A stretch of 17,403 nt of DNA from an uncultured Clostridium sp. (GCA_900555085.1 USJU01000019.1:1-17403), one strand, 5' to 3'. Positions 7,640 through 15,665 are shown, counted from the stretch's first letter. Notes: a model not told the origin generated them from the sequence alone. Made by a program: numbers and translations.

Positions 7640-8653
7640 ATGGCTAATAAGAGTAAACATCTGAAAGAAAATGTTAAACAAAAAAATAGTAAAAAAAGGG
7701 CAGATAAAAAAGCTGCCCCTCAAAGTCAAAAATTTAACTTTGATAATGAGATTGTTATAGGGGTAAATGTTATTCCTAAAAATCAAAAGGACAAGCCATC
7801 TACAAGTAAAAAAAATAATGCAGTTAAAAAAGCTAGCAACAAGAAAACCAGCTCTGATTATCAAAAAGCAAAAAATAATAAAAATATCGAAAGTAAAGGA
7901 ATAAAAGACAAAAAACGAAAAAAAGTAAATTTTAAAAGAATTATTAAAATTATATTTTTAATGGCATTTATAATTGGAGCAACAATATTTGTAATGACAA
8001 CACCTATTTTTAATGTTACAGAAATTAATGTTGAAGGAAATAGCAGAATTTCTAATGAAAGAATAGAAAGTTTATCTAAAATATCATTAAATGTAAATAC
8101 ATATCAATATTCAAAGAAAAACATTATAGAAAATATAAAAGAAGAACCTTATATTGAAAGTGTTCAAGTAAAAAGAAAACTACCTTCTACAATAATAATT
8201 AATGTAGAAGAAAGAAATAGAGACTTTTTTATTTCAAATTATGGTAGCTATATTTATTTAGATAAACAAGGATACATATTAGAAATTTCAAATGAAGTGG
8301 AAAAACTTCCAGAAATAAAAGGGTTTTCAACAAGTACAGAGAATTTAGTACCAGGAAATAGAATTTCAGATGATGATTTAGAAAAAATAAATATAGCACA
8401 AAAAATAATAGAAAACATAAAAAATAATGAAATAGAAAGCGAAATAACTTGTATAGATGTCTCAAATACTAATGATTTTTGTGTTATTATGCAAGGCGAA
8501 GGAAAGAAGATTCACTTAGGAAATGCAAGCAATATAAATGATAAAATACTTATGTTAAAAGAAATATTAACAAAAGAAAAAGGAAAAACAGGAGAAATTT
8601 TCATAGAAAATTTAGAAAAGGTATATTTTAGGGAGGCTAGTTGGATTGAATAA
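7640..8653 (+). CDS. divIB: Cell division protein DivIB/FtsQ
   Basis: A 337-residue bitopic membrane protein of the divisome, where in the family it works with DivIC and FtsL outside the membrane. Layout: about 105 cytoplasmic residues very rich in Lys, Asn and Ser; one membrane segment (IIFLMAFIIGATIFVM, roughly residues 105-120); an extracellular POTRA domain starting FNVTEINVEGNSRIS; and the beta domain with YIYLDKQGYILE. The start ATG at 7640 is one base after murA, with AAGGTGA overlapping the end of murA. A TTG at 7607 is in frame but lies inside murA and lacks a ribosome site. It overlaps ylxW by 8 bases. The gene order matches divIB-ylxW-ylxX-sbp of B. subtilis. Confidence 0.93.
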   Translation: MANKSKHLKENVKQKNSKKRADKKAAPQSQKFNFDNEIVIGVNVIPKNQKDKPSTSKKNNAVKKASNKKTSSDYQKAKNNKNIESKGIKDKKRKKVNFKRIIKIIFLMAFIIGATIFVMTTPIFNVTEINVEGNSRISNERIESLSKISLNVNTYQYSKKNIIENIKEEPYIESVQVKRKLPSTIIINVEERNRDFFISNYGSYIYLDKQGYILEISNEVEKLPEIKGFSTSTENLVPGNRISDDDLEKINIAQKIIENIKNNEIESEITCIDVSNTNDFCVIMQGEGKKIHLGNASNINDKILMLKEILTKEKGKTGEIFIENLEKVYFREASWIE

Positions 8654-9368
8654 AAGAAATATAGGAATTATTTTAGGAATTGTATGCGTATTATTAACAG
8701 CTGCAATAATTATTCAAGTAAAAACTGTGAGAAATTCTGGGATTGAAACAAATGTCAATTCTGAAGAAAATGAATTAAGAGATGAAGTTTTAAGATGGAA
8801 AGAAAAAGCAGATAATGCATCGCAAGAATTAACAAAAGTTGAAAAAGAACTTGAAAAACAAAGAGAAAAGGCAACTAAAAACGATGAAACATCTCAAGAT
8901 AGTGAAAAAGAAATAAAAGTTGGAAATACAGTATTAGGATTAACAGATGCAACAGGAGAAGGTGTTGAAATTACTTTAAAAGATAATCAAAATATTACAT
9001 CAGAAACAGCTACAAATGATATGAGTTATTATGTTGTACACGATATAGATATTTTAAGTGTAGTAAATGAACTAAAAAATGCTGGAGCAGAAGCAATAAG
9101 TATAAATGGAGAAAGACTTATAAATACAACTTCAATTACATGTGCAGGAAATGTAGCACAAATTAATGGGGAAAAAGTAGGTGCACCATTTATAATTAAA
9201 GCAATTGGAAATTCAGAAACTTTATACGAAGCATTAAACAGACCAGGTGGTTATATAGAATTATTAAACGAATCTGGAATTGTATCAAATATAAAAAAAT
9301 CAAATAACATAACAATAGAAAAATATAATGGAACAATTAACTTTAATTATTTAAAAGATGTAAAATAG
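8646..9368 (+). CDS. ylxW: DUF881 protein, YlxW-like
   Basis: 240 residues with one N-terminal membrane anchor (IGIILGIVCVLLTAAIIIQV), a charged coiled-coil stretch (about 40-82), and an extracytoplasmic DUF881 domain containing ELKNAGAEAISINGERL, KAIGN and PGGY. The family's role is unknown; its constant place between divIB and ftsA suggests an envelope or division task. The start is TTG at 8646, overlapping divIB, with AGGGAGG 9 bases upstream. It is paralogous to the next gene, with near-identical AGAEAISINGER and KAIGN blocks, so the pair arose by tandem duplication. Confidence 0.9.
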   Translation: MNKRNIGIILGIVCVLLTAAIIIQVKTVRNSGIETNVNSEENELRDEVLRWKEKADNASQELTKVEKELEKQREKATKNDETSQDSEKEIKVGNTVLGLTDATGEGVEITLKDNQNITSETATNDMSYYVVHDIDILSVVNELKNAGAEAISINGERLINTTSITCAGNVAQINGEKVGAPFIIKAIGNSETLYEALNRPGGYIELLNESGIVSNIKKSNNITIEKYNGTINFNYLKDVK

Positions 9369-9386
9369 GCTAAGAGGTGAATTTTT

Positions 9387-10070
9387 TTGAAAAAAGAACA
9401 TGGAATAATTGCAATTACAATTGGGATTATATGTGTGATATTTGCTTTTGTTATGACAGTACAATTAAGAACTGTTAAAGAAACAGATATTACATTAATT
9501 GAAAATATGAGAGAAGATGAACTTACAGAACAAGCAGAATTATGGAAGCAAAAATATGAAGAAACACAAAGTAAAATTGATGAAGATAACAAAAAAATAA
9601 ATGAATATAAAGAAAAAACTGCAAACAATCAAGAAACAACAGAAGTTATTAATGATGAACTTTCACAAGTTAGAACAAGATTAGGAACAACAGATGTTGA
9701 GGGACAAGGAATTATTATTAATATAAAGGGAACATCAGATAATGCTATTGTTGCAGAAGATTTATTAAAATTAGTAAATGAATTAAAATTAGCTGGTGCA
9801 GAAGCAATTAGTATAAATGGAGAAAGAATAATTAACTTAACAGAAATAGTAGATGTAAATTCATATATAATAATAAATGGAAACAGAACAAGTGCACCAT
9901 ATGAAATAAAAGCAATTGGAAACGAACAATATTTAATGAGTGGATTAAGTGCAAAAGGTGGTTATTCAGACACATTAAAGAGTAAAGGAAAAGAAATAAC
10001 AATTACTCAAGAAAAAAATGTAAATATATCTAAATATACAGGTGAGTTAAAACTAAAAAGTATAAAATAA
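9387..10070 (+). CDS. ylxX: DUF881 protein, YlxX-like
   Basis: 227 residues; same plan as the preceding gene: membrane anchor (GIIAITIGIICVIFAFVMTV), coiled coil (about 40-80), and DUF881 domain with ELKLAGAEAISINGERI and KAIGN. The start is TTG at 9387 with AGAGGTGA upstream; no ATG is available before the anchor. It lies 18 bases after ylxW and 25 before sbp, in the same operon. It is the second copy of the tandem pair; function unknown. Confidence 0.9.
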   Translation: MKKEHGIIAITIGIICVIFAFVMTVQLRTVKETDITLIENMREDELTEQAELWKQKYEETQSKIDEDNKKINEYKEKTANNQETTEVINDELSQVRTRLGTTDVEGQGIIINIKGTSDNAIVAEDLLKLVNELKLAGAEAISINGERIINLTEIVDVNSYIIINGNRTSAPYEIKAIGNEQYLMSGLSAKGGYSDTLKSKGKEITITQEKNVNISKYTGELKLKSIK

Positions 10071-10095
10071 ATTATTTATTTTGGAGGAGATTACA

Positions 10096-10488
10096 ATGAT
10101 TATAATAATTGCAATAATATTAGGATGTGCCATAGGGGCAATACTAGGAATAAATGCTCCAATTATTCCATATACATTTTCAGGTTATTTAGCTGTTGCA
10201 ATAATAGCAGCATTAGATTCTGTTTTTGGAGCTTTTGTAGGAGTTATAAAGAAAAACTTTGATATGAAAATATTTGTTTCGGGTTTTTTTGGAAATGCAA
10301 TACTTGCAATAATACTAACATACTTAGGAGAAAGACTAAATGTTGATATATATTTAGCAGCCATTGTTGTATTTGTAGGTAGAATGTTTACAAATTTATC
10401 AATAATAAGAAGAGAACTTGTAGATAAATGGATGGAAAAGAAAATTGTAAATAAGGCAAAGGACGTTATAAAAAATGTTGAAAAATAG
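10096..10488 (+). CDS. sbp: Small basic protein Sbp (DUF1290)
   Basis: 130 residues, close to the usual ~120. Four hydrophobic segments make it an integral membrane protein: residues 2-24 with GCAIGAILGINAP, then SGYLAVAIIAALDSVFGAFVG, IFVSGFFGNAILAIILTYLG, and DIYLAAIVVFVGRMFTNL. A basic C-terminal tail follows. It belongs to the DUF1290 family found between ylxX and ftsA in Firmicutes; role unknown. I chose ATG 10096 over the in-frame TTG at 10081, since that TTG is part of the ribosome site TTGGAGGAG. Confidence 0.92.
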   Translation: MIIIIAIILGCAIGAILGINAPIIPYTFSGYLAVAIIAALDSVFGAFVGVIKKNFDMKIFVSGFFGNAILAIILTYLGERLNVDIYLAAIVVFVGRMFTNLSIIRRELVDKWMEKKIVNKAKDVIKNVEK

Positions 10489-10523
10489 AAAAACATTGAT
10501 ATTTCAATAAAAAACAGAAAATG

Positions 10524-10561
10524 TTACGACACCATTACAAAAATATTACAGAAATATTACA
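10524..10561 (-). promoter_or_regulatory. Four-copy WalR-type operator before ftsA
   Basis: TTAC followed by A or G starts at 10524, 10535, 10546 and 10557, four copies exactly 11 bp apart, one DNA turn. The minus strand reads TGTAAT-N5-TGTAAT-N5-TGTAAT-N5-CGTAAC, matching TGTWAH-N5-TGTWAH, the WalR (YycF) consensus. In B. subtilis WalR is known to bind the ftsAZ promoter region, which makes the assignment plausible here. The array ends 7 bases before the -35 of the ftsA promoter, a position suited to activation. Confidence 0.6.
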
Positions 10562-10568
10562 AAATCTA

Positions 10569-10597
10569 TTGACTTTTGTCAAAAAATATAATATTCT
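10569..10597 (+). promoter_or_regulatory. Probable sigma-A promoter of ftsAZ
   Basis: TTGACT (10569-10574, 5 of 6), 17-bp spacer, TATTCT (10592-10597, 4 of 6). A perfect TATAAT overlaps at 10587-10592 but is only 12 bp from the -35. The weak -10 at correct spacing fits a promoter that needs the activator array just upstream. Confidence 0.6.
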
Positions 10598-10638
10598 AAA
10601 TCTCGAAAAATAAAACATAAAAATTGGAGGAAAAAGTC

Positions 10639-11868
10639 TTGGCAATAGGTGATATTATAGTCGGTATGGATATAGGGACTTCCAAGGTTTCTGTTGTTAT
10701 AGGAGAAGTAAATAATTTCAATCAAATTGAAATTATAAGCAACTGTTCAAGAAAATGCACTGGAATAAAAAAGTGTAAAATAATTGATGAAGAAGAAGTT
10801 GCAAAAAGTATAGCAAATGTAATAAATGATGCAGAAGCTGAAACAGGATTTAAAATAAATTCTTCTTATATTACAATACCAGGAAAGTATGTAACTGTAG
10901 TTCAAAACAGTATAACAAAAGATGTAAAAGATAAATATGCTGGAATATCATCAAAAGATGTACAATTAGCTTTAATGCAGGTTAAAGATATAGAGATTCC
11001 CGAAAATCAATCTTTAATAGACATAGTACCAGATAAATTTATTTTAGATAATGGAAAAATTACAGAAGATCCAATAGGAAACTTAAGTAGCTCATTTACA
11101 TTAAAAGCACAAATTGTTTTAGCAGATAAAGAATACATAAAAAAACTAGTTTCAATATTTAAAAAAGTAGGACTAGATATTAATGGATTAGTTCCAGTAA
11201 CATTAGCCGAAAGAAATTTAATTTTAGATGTAAATGAATTAAACGATAATGTTATGATATTAGACATAGGAGCAGGAAACACTGAAATAGGTATATTTGA
11301 AGGATCTTCTTTTGTATACACAAACACAATACCTCTTGGAGGAAATAATATTTCTAATGATATTTCATTAGTTCTTAACATTTCTGAAGAAGAAGCAGAA
11401 AAATTAAAAAGACAATATGGACTAGCATTAAAATCATTTATAGATAATGATAACGACATTTTATTAAATACAGTTAGAGAAGAAAATAGAAACAAAACAA
11501 TAAAAAGTTCAGAACTAATAGAAATAATGGAAGCAAGAATTGAAGAAATCTTTTCACTAGTTAATAAAGATATAACACTTCAAAATATAAAACCAAGAGT
11601 AAACAATGTTATATTAACAGGACAAGGTATAAGCAATATTAACAAAAGCGATGTTGCAGGAAAAATAATATTAAATATACCAGTTAAAATGGCAACAGGA
11701 AGATTAATAAGTACTGTTAAACCAACATACAGAACAGCATATGCCTTAGTAAGATATATTGCCTCAAAACCTTTTACTAAAAGTGTTTCAAGCAGTATAG
11801 ATACAGAAGGAGAAGAAAGTTTTGTTAAAACTATATTAGGAAAGATTAAAGAATTTTTCTATACATAG
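10639..11868 (+). CDS. ftsA: Cell division protein FtsA
   Basis: Actin-fold ATPase that tethers FtsZ filaments to the membrane and recruits late divisome proteins; 409 residues. ATP-site motifs: VGMDIGTSKVSVVIGE near the N-terminus and LDIGAGNTEIGIF in the middle. The 1C domain region (about residues 80-160) is present. The C-terminus FVKTILGKIKEFFYT is a good amphipathic membrane-targeting helix. The start is TTG at 10639, 8 bases after GGAGG; the TTG at 10624 would swallow the ribosome site. It lies 43 bases before ftsZ, with no terminator between them. Confidence 0.96.
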   Translation: MAIGDIIVGMDIGTSKVSVVIGEVNNFNQIEIISNCSRKCTGIKKCKIIDEEEVAKSIANVINDAEAETGFKINSSYITIPGKYVTVVQNSITKDVKDKYAGISSKDVQLALMQVKDIEIPENQSLIDIVPDKFILDNGKITEDPIGNLSSSFTLKAQIVLADKEYIKKLVSIFKKVGLDINGLVPVTLAERNLILDVNELNDNVMILDIGAGNTEIGIFEGSSFVYTNTIPLGGNNISNDISLVLNISEEEAEKLKRQYGLALKSFIDNDNDILLNTVREENRNKTIKSSELIEIMEARIEEIFSLVNKDITLQNIKPRVNNVILTGQGISNINKSDVAGKIILNIPVKMATGRLISTVKPTYRTAYALVRYIASKPFTKSVSSSIDTEGEESFVKTILGKIKEFFYT

Positions 11869-11911
11869 AAATATTTGATTTTTAAGAAAGAAAATTTGGG
11901 AGGATAAATTT

Positions 11912-13027
11912 ATGATGGATTTTGAAAATAATAACAATAATATGGAATATGAAAGACCTATGGATGGAGCTGCAGTAATAAAAGTTGTTGGTGTTGGAGG
12001 AGCTGGAAACAATGCCGTAGATAGAATGATTGAATCAGGAATTAAAGGAGTAGAATTTATAGCTGTAAATACAGATAGACAACAACTTGTTCAAAAATCA
12101 AAAGCAGGAACAAAAATTCAAATAGGAGAAAAAATAACAAAAGGTTTAGGAGCTGGAGCAAATCCTGATATTGGAGCTCAAGCAGCAGAAGAAAACAAAT
12201 CAGAAATAGAAGAAGCTTTAAGAGGAGCAGATATGGTATTTGTTACTGCTGGAATGGGTGGAGGAACTGGAACAGGTGCTGCACCAATGGTAGCAGGAAT
12301 TGCAAAAGAAATGGGAATACTTACAATAGGTGTTGTAACAAAACCATTTACATTTGAAGGAAAGAAAAGATTATCACAAGCAGATAGAGGAATTGAAAGT
12401 TTAAAAAGCAAAGTTGATACATTAGTAATAATACCAAATGATAAATTATTACAAATAATAGATAGAAAAACATCTATAATGGAAGCTTTCAAAATGGCAG
12501 ATGATGTATTAAGACAAGGTGTACAAGGTATATCAGACTTAATAGCAGTTACAGGATTAGTAAACTTAGACTTTGCAGATGTAAAAACAATAATGTTAAA
12601 TTCTGGAGTAGCTCATATGGGAATTGGTAGAGCATCTGGAGAAAATAGAGCAGAAGATGCTGCTAAACAAGCAACAGAAAGTCCATTACTAGAAACATCA
12701 ATAGAAGGAGCAAGAGGAGTAATTATAAACATAACAGGTGGAACAGACTTAGGATTACAAGAAGTAAATACAGCTGCAGAATTAGTACAAAGAAGTGTTG
12801 ATCCAGAAGCAAACATAATCTTTGGTGCAGTAATAGATGAAGATATACATGATGAGATTGTTATAACAGTTATTGCAACAGAATTCGAAAAGAAAGATGC
12901 AGGATTAGGAAGCAAAATAGTTTCAAAAGCTTGGAACGAAAAAATAAGTTCAATACCAGCAAGTGTTGAAAATTCATCATCAAACGACTTAGACATACCA
13001 TCTTTTTTAAGAAAAAAACAAAAATAA
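11912..13027 (+). CDS. ftsZ: Cell division protein FtsZ
   Basis: Tubulin-like GTPase that forms the division ring; 371 residues. It shows VVGVGGAGNNAV at the start of the GTP fold, the signature GGGTGTG at 116-122, and the T7 loop NLDFAD at 218-223 that completes the active site of the neighbouring subunit. The short linker ends in the conserved C-terminal peptide DLDIPSFLRKKQK, through which FtsA and other partners bind. The N-terminal tail is Asn-rich. The start ATG at 11912 is 8 bases after GGGAGG. It is co-transcribed with ftsA and followed by a strong terminator. Confidence 0.98.
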   Translation: MMDFENNNNNMEYERPMDGAAVIKVVGVGGAGNNAVDRMIESGIKGVEFIAVNTDRQQLVQKSKAGTKIQIGEKITKGLGAGANPDIGAQAAEENKSEIEEALRGADMVFVTAGMGGGTGTGAAPMVAGIAKEMGILTIGVVTKPFTFEGKKRLSQADRGIESLKSKVDTLVIIPNDKLLQIIDRKTSIMEAFKMADDVLRQGVQGISDLIAVTGLVNLDFADVKTIMLNSGVAHMGIGRASGENRAEDAAKQATESPLLETSIEGARGVIINITGGTDLGLQEVNTAAELVQRSVDPEANIIFGAVIDEDIHDEIVITVIATEFEKKDAGLGSKIVSKAWNEKISSIPASVENSSSNDLDIPSFLRKKQK

Positions 13028-13050
13028 AATCAGATATATAAAAATAAGAA

Positions 13051-13087
13051 AAGAAATAATCTACTTTTGTAGATTATTTCTTTTTTT
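13051..13087 (+). terminator. Terminator of the ftsAZ operon
   Basis: A long stem AAGAAATAATCTAC/GTAGATTATTTCTT (13051-13064 with 13069-13082), loop TTTT, and a run of seven T. It separates the division block from spoIIGA. Confidence 0.9.
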
Positions 13088-13130
13088 CGCCACTAAGAAA
13101 TGACAGACTTTTAAAAAACAAAATTATAAA
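13086..13130 (+). promoter_or_regulatory. Candidate Spo0A-dependent promoter of spoIIGA
   Basis: The minus strand at 13092-13086 reads TGGCGAA, a match to the Spo0A box TGNCGAA. Eight bases further on is ATGACA (13100-13105, 5 of 6 to TTGACA), then 19 bp, then TATAAA (13125-13130). In B. subtilis spoIIG is a sigma-A promoter with over-long spacing activated by Spo0A, and the arrangement here resembles it. Only one box is seen, so this is tentative. Confidence 0.4.
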
Positions 13131-13188
13131 ATACCTTCAGAAAATACAATATATTATTTTAAATAATTTATAAAGTTAAGGAATAAAA

Positions 13189-14118
13189 ATGACTATATAC
13201 ATAGATATTATTTTTTTAGAAAATATAATAATGAATTTTATAATTTTACTATCTACAGGCTTAGTGCTACGAGAAAAAATATCATATACACGAATATTTG
13301 TAGCCAGTATATTAGGCAGTATTTATGTTGTTGTAACATATATTACAAACTTAAAATCTTTATTTGGAATTTTTATGAAAATATTACTATCTATTGCAAT
13401 GACATATATAGCATTTAATTCTAAAAAAGTAAAAACACATTTAAAAGAAATTCTAACATTTTATTTAGTATCTTTTGCCTTTGGCGGTGCAGCAATAGCA
13501 ACAATATATTTTGTAAAACCACAAAATATATTAATAAAAAATGGAGTATATGTTGGAAGATATGCCACAACAACAATATTACTGGGGGCTATATTAGGAT
13601 TCATATTAGTAAATATAGTATTTAAAATAATAAAGAAAAAAATAACAAAATCAGAAATGAACTGCATTATGAAAGTTAAATTAGATGAAAGAGAAGAAAT
13701 TGTAAAAGCAATGTTAGATACAGGAAATATGTTAAAAGATCCAATTACAAGAAAACCTGTAGCAATTATAGATATAGAAATTGCAGAAAAACTTTTGCCA
13801 GAAAAGTTAATAAAAAATATGCATAAAATTTTAGGAGGTGAATTTGACACAGAAGATGAAAAGATTAATAAATACATTTCTAAATTAAAAATTGTACCAT
13901 TTTCTTCATTAGGAAAAGAACATGGATTAATAATTGCATTTAAGCCAGACATAGTAAAAATTGAGTATGAAGAAGAAATTATAGAAATAAATAATATTTT
14001 AATAGGAATTTCCGAAAAAAAATTATTTAAAAATTCTGAATACAATGGACTTATAGGTCTAGAAATATTGAATGGAGGTACGATAAATAATGAATATTCT
14101 GAACTTATTAAAAACTAG
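13189..14118 (+). CDS. spoIIGA: Sporulation sigma-E factor-processing peptidase SpoIIGA
   Basis: Membrane-bound aspartic protease that removes the pro-peptide of SigE in the mother cell after asymmetric division, in response to SpoIIR from the forespore. 309 residues. The N-terminal half (1-150) has about five membrane segments beginning TIYIDIIFLENIIMNFIILL. The C-terminal protease domain carries the catalytic motif LDTGN (Asp177) followed by DPITRKPVAIID. The start ATG at 13189 follows AAGGA. It overlaps sigE by 29 bases, the conserved substrate-enzyme gene pairing. Confidence 0.95.
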   Translation: MTIYIDIIFLENIIMNFIILLSTGLVLREKISYTRIFVASILGSIYVVVTYITNLKSLFGIFMKILLSIAMTYIAFNSKKVKTHLKEILTFYLVSFAFGGAAIATIYFVKPQNILIKNGVYVGRYATTTILLGAILGFILVNIVFKIIKKKITKSEMNCIMKVKLDEREEIVKAMLDTGNMLKDPITRKPVAIIDIEIAEKLLPEKLIKNMHKILGGEFDTEDEKINKYISKLKIVPFSSLGKEHGLIIAFKPDIVKIEYEEEIIEINNILIGISEKKLFKNSEYNGLIGLEILNGGTINNEYSELIKN

Positions 14119-14818
14119 TGTAAATACTATATATGTAAAATACATAAATAAAGAAGAAGTAGAAGAAATGCCAATATTTTATGTTGGAGGAAGTCAAACA
14201 TTACCACCACCATTAGAAGGAAAAGAAGAAGAAGAAATGTTAAAACTATTAGATAAAGGAGACGATGAAGCAAGAAAAATATTAGTAGAAAGAAATTTGA
14301 GATTAGTAGTATATATAGCAAAAAAATTTGAAAACACAGGTGTAGGGCTGGAAGATTTAATATCTATTGGAACAATAGGACTAATGAAAGGAGTAAACAC
14401 ATTTAAGTTAGATAAAAAAATAAAACTTGCAACATATGCTTCAAGATGTATAGAAAATGAAATACTCATGTTTTTAAGAAGAAGTAATAGAATAAAAGGA
14501 GAAGTTTCAATAGATGAACCACTAAACCAAGATGGAGACGGAAACGAGTTATTACTATCAGATATATTGGGAACAGATTCAGACATAACATCAAGAAATA
14601 TAGAAGATGAAGTAGATAGAAAACTCTTAAGGGAATCTATAAAAAAGTTGAACAATAGAGAAAAAAATATAATGGAATTAAGATTTGGATTTATAACAGG
14701 AGACGAAAAAACACAAAAAGAAGTAGCAGATATGTTGCGGAATATCACAAAGTTATATATCAAGACTAGAAAAAAAGATAATAAAGAAAATGAAAAAAGA
14801 CATATTAAGCAAAACTAG
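14090..14818 (+). CDS. sigE: Sporulation sigma factor SigE, C-terminus frameshifted
   Basis: Mother-cell sigma factor made as an inactive precursor. Residues 1-30 form the pro-sequence, with the cleavage region before YVGGSQTLPPPL. Region 2 contains RNLRLVVYIAKKF, GLEDLISIGTIGL and YASRCIENEILMFLRR. Region 4 begins LNNREKNIMELRFG and reaches TQKEVADML. After that the read frame turns to an unrelated basic tail ending at TAG 14816-14818. Skipping one base (C at 14738) restores the expected GISQSYISRLEKKIIKK and ends at TGA 14820-14822, giving 243 residues as in other SigE proteins. The extra base creates CGG, a rare codon here. As read, the helix that contacts the -35 element is lost. It could be a sequence error or a real mutation. 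Confidence 0.93.
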   Translation: MNILNLLKTSVNTIYVKYINKEEVEEMPIFYVGGSQTLPPPLEGKEEEEMLKLLDKGDDEARKILVERNLRLVVYIAKKFENTGVGLEDLISIGTIGLMKGVNTFKLDKKIKLATYASRCIENEILMFLRRSNRIKGEVSIDEPLNQDGDGNELLLSDILGTDSDITSRNIEDEVDRKLLRESIKKLNNREKNIMELRFGFITGDEKTQKEVADMLRNITKLYIKTRKKDNKENEKRHIKQN

Positions 14819-14847
14819 TTGAGAAATATTAAAAAAAGTAGTATAAT
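14819..14847 (+). promoter_or_regulatory. Sigma-A promoter after sigE
   Basis: TTGAGA (14819-14824, 5 of 6), 17-bp spacer, perfect TATAAT (14842-14847). The -35 overlaps the restored stop codon of sigE. It drives the 195-codon gene and looks vegetative rather than sporulation-specific. Confidence 0.78.
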
Positions 14848-14903
14848 ATATGCAGTTGTAACGTAAAAATCCTTGAATAATAATTTAGATAGGAGGAGTT
14901 TGT

Positions 14904-15491
14904 ATGAAAAGAAAAAATTATAGTGAACTGGAAAAAACAAGAAACCGGAGACAAATGCGAGCATATGTAAGAGAAGTTGCAGAATTTTATGCTAATACAG
15001 ATAATGGAATTAGCAAACCATACATTACAAATTATTATCAAATTACAGATAGTTGCTATTATAAAATTTTAGAATATGCAGTAATCTGGGGAGTTGTTGA
15101 TGATGTAATTGTAAAAAGGATGGAAGAAAAAACATCTTATAATGCACAGCTACATTCTGGTACATCTTACAGAACTGAAAACAAATATTCTGAGTTAAAG
15201 AAACTTAGAAGAGAATATGCTGAATTTCCATTTTCACGAAAAGAAGCGAAAGAAATTACACATCTTTTTATTGAAGAAAGGATAAATAAAGAAAATTTAG
15301 CTAGAAAATTTTGTACAACTAAGTCTAAAATTGACAAAGCAATTTATGTGTCAATTGAATCAAATTGGGTGAAAGATGAAATCTACAATAAAATAAAGGA
15401 GAGTAGTCTTAAAGTAGATTCGTCAGAAGAAACTGTAAATTTTTTTAAGAAACTGGATTCTTTAAGAGAATTAAATAAAAAGAGTAGCTAA
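14904..15491 (+). CDS. Unrecognised protein with two related HTH-like halves
   Basis: 195 residues, Lys/Arg-rich, with no signal or membrane segment. It contains an internal repeat: residues 4-70 and 94-162 share KNYSELEK/NKYSELKK, a basic helix, an ISK/INK turn, and a helix ending at a tryptophan followed by acidic residues (WGVVDD versus WVKDE). Each half looks like a helix-turn-helix (ISKPYITNYYQITDSCYYKI and INKENLARKFCTTKSKIDKA), so a DNA-binding or sigma-associated role is plausible but unproven. The start is supported by AGGAGGAG, 5 bases upstream. It has its own promoter and terminator and is thus a separate unit, lying where B. subtilis has sigG. Confidence 0.75.
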   Translation: MKRKNYSELEKTRNRRQMRAYVREVAEFYANTDNGISKPYITNYYQITDSCYYKILEYAVIWGVVDDVIVKRMEEKTSYNAQLHSGTSYRTENKYSELKKLRREYAEFPFSRKEAKEITHLFIEERINKENLARKFCTTKSKIDKAIYVSIESNWVKDEIYNKIKESSLKVDSSEETVNFFKKLDSLRELNKKSS

Positions 15492-15505
15492 TAGCTACTC
15501 TTTTT
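15477..15505. terminator. Terminator overlapping a stop codon
   Basis: A 13-bp perfect inverted repeat (AAAAAGAGTAGCT, 15477-15489, with 15493-15505), loop AAT, giving T5 on the plus strand and also T5 on the minus strand. The TAA stop of the preceding gene runs from the end of the left arm into the loop. Confidence 0.88.
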
Positions 15506-15538
15506 GTTTGATATGTAATTATTGGTTAAATAAGGCTA

Positions 15539-15665
15539 AATAATAAATTAATCTAAAATTTAATCGAAGCTCCACATTCACGTCTTTCTAACAAAATTCA
15601 AAGAATTTTGAAGAAGGTCGGAAAGGTCCCCACTTGCTTCGCGAAATTTGATCTTAATTATTATT
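15539..15665. repeat. Imperfect ~125-bp palindromic element
   Basis: The outer ends AATAATAAATTAA and TTAATTATTATT are inverted; inside them AAATTT pairs with AAATTT, and CGAAGC (15565-15570) with GCTTCG (15636-15641). The core holds a perfect 8-bp hairpin CAAAATTC/GAATTTTG (15592-15610), extended by CTTTCT/AGAAGG. The core is clearly richer in G and C than its surroundings. No gene is seen in the stretch 15506-15695. It could be a MITE or REP-like repeat or a structured RNA; with one copy in view I cannot decide. Confidence 0.5.

Noticed and set aside
10601..10607. TCTCGAA as a Spo0A box before ftsA
   Set aside because: It departs from TGNCGAA at a key G and lies downstream of the predicted promoter start, so support is too thin.
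14734..14750. Programmed +1 frameshifting in sigE
   Set aside because: After the shift the tRNA on TTG would have to re-pair with TGC, which is poor, and there is no nearby stop or stimulatory stem. A simple indel explains it better.
14194..14763. 189-codon open frame antisense to sigE
   Set aside because: Shadow of sigE on the other strand; no start signals and low-complexity Ser/Phe/Ile composition.
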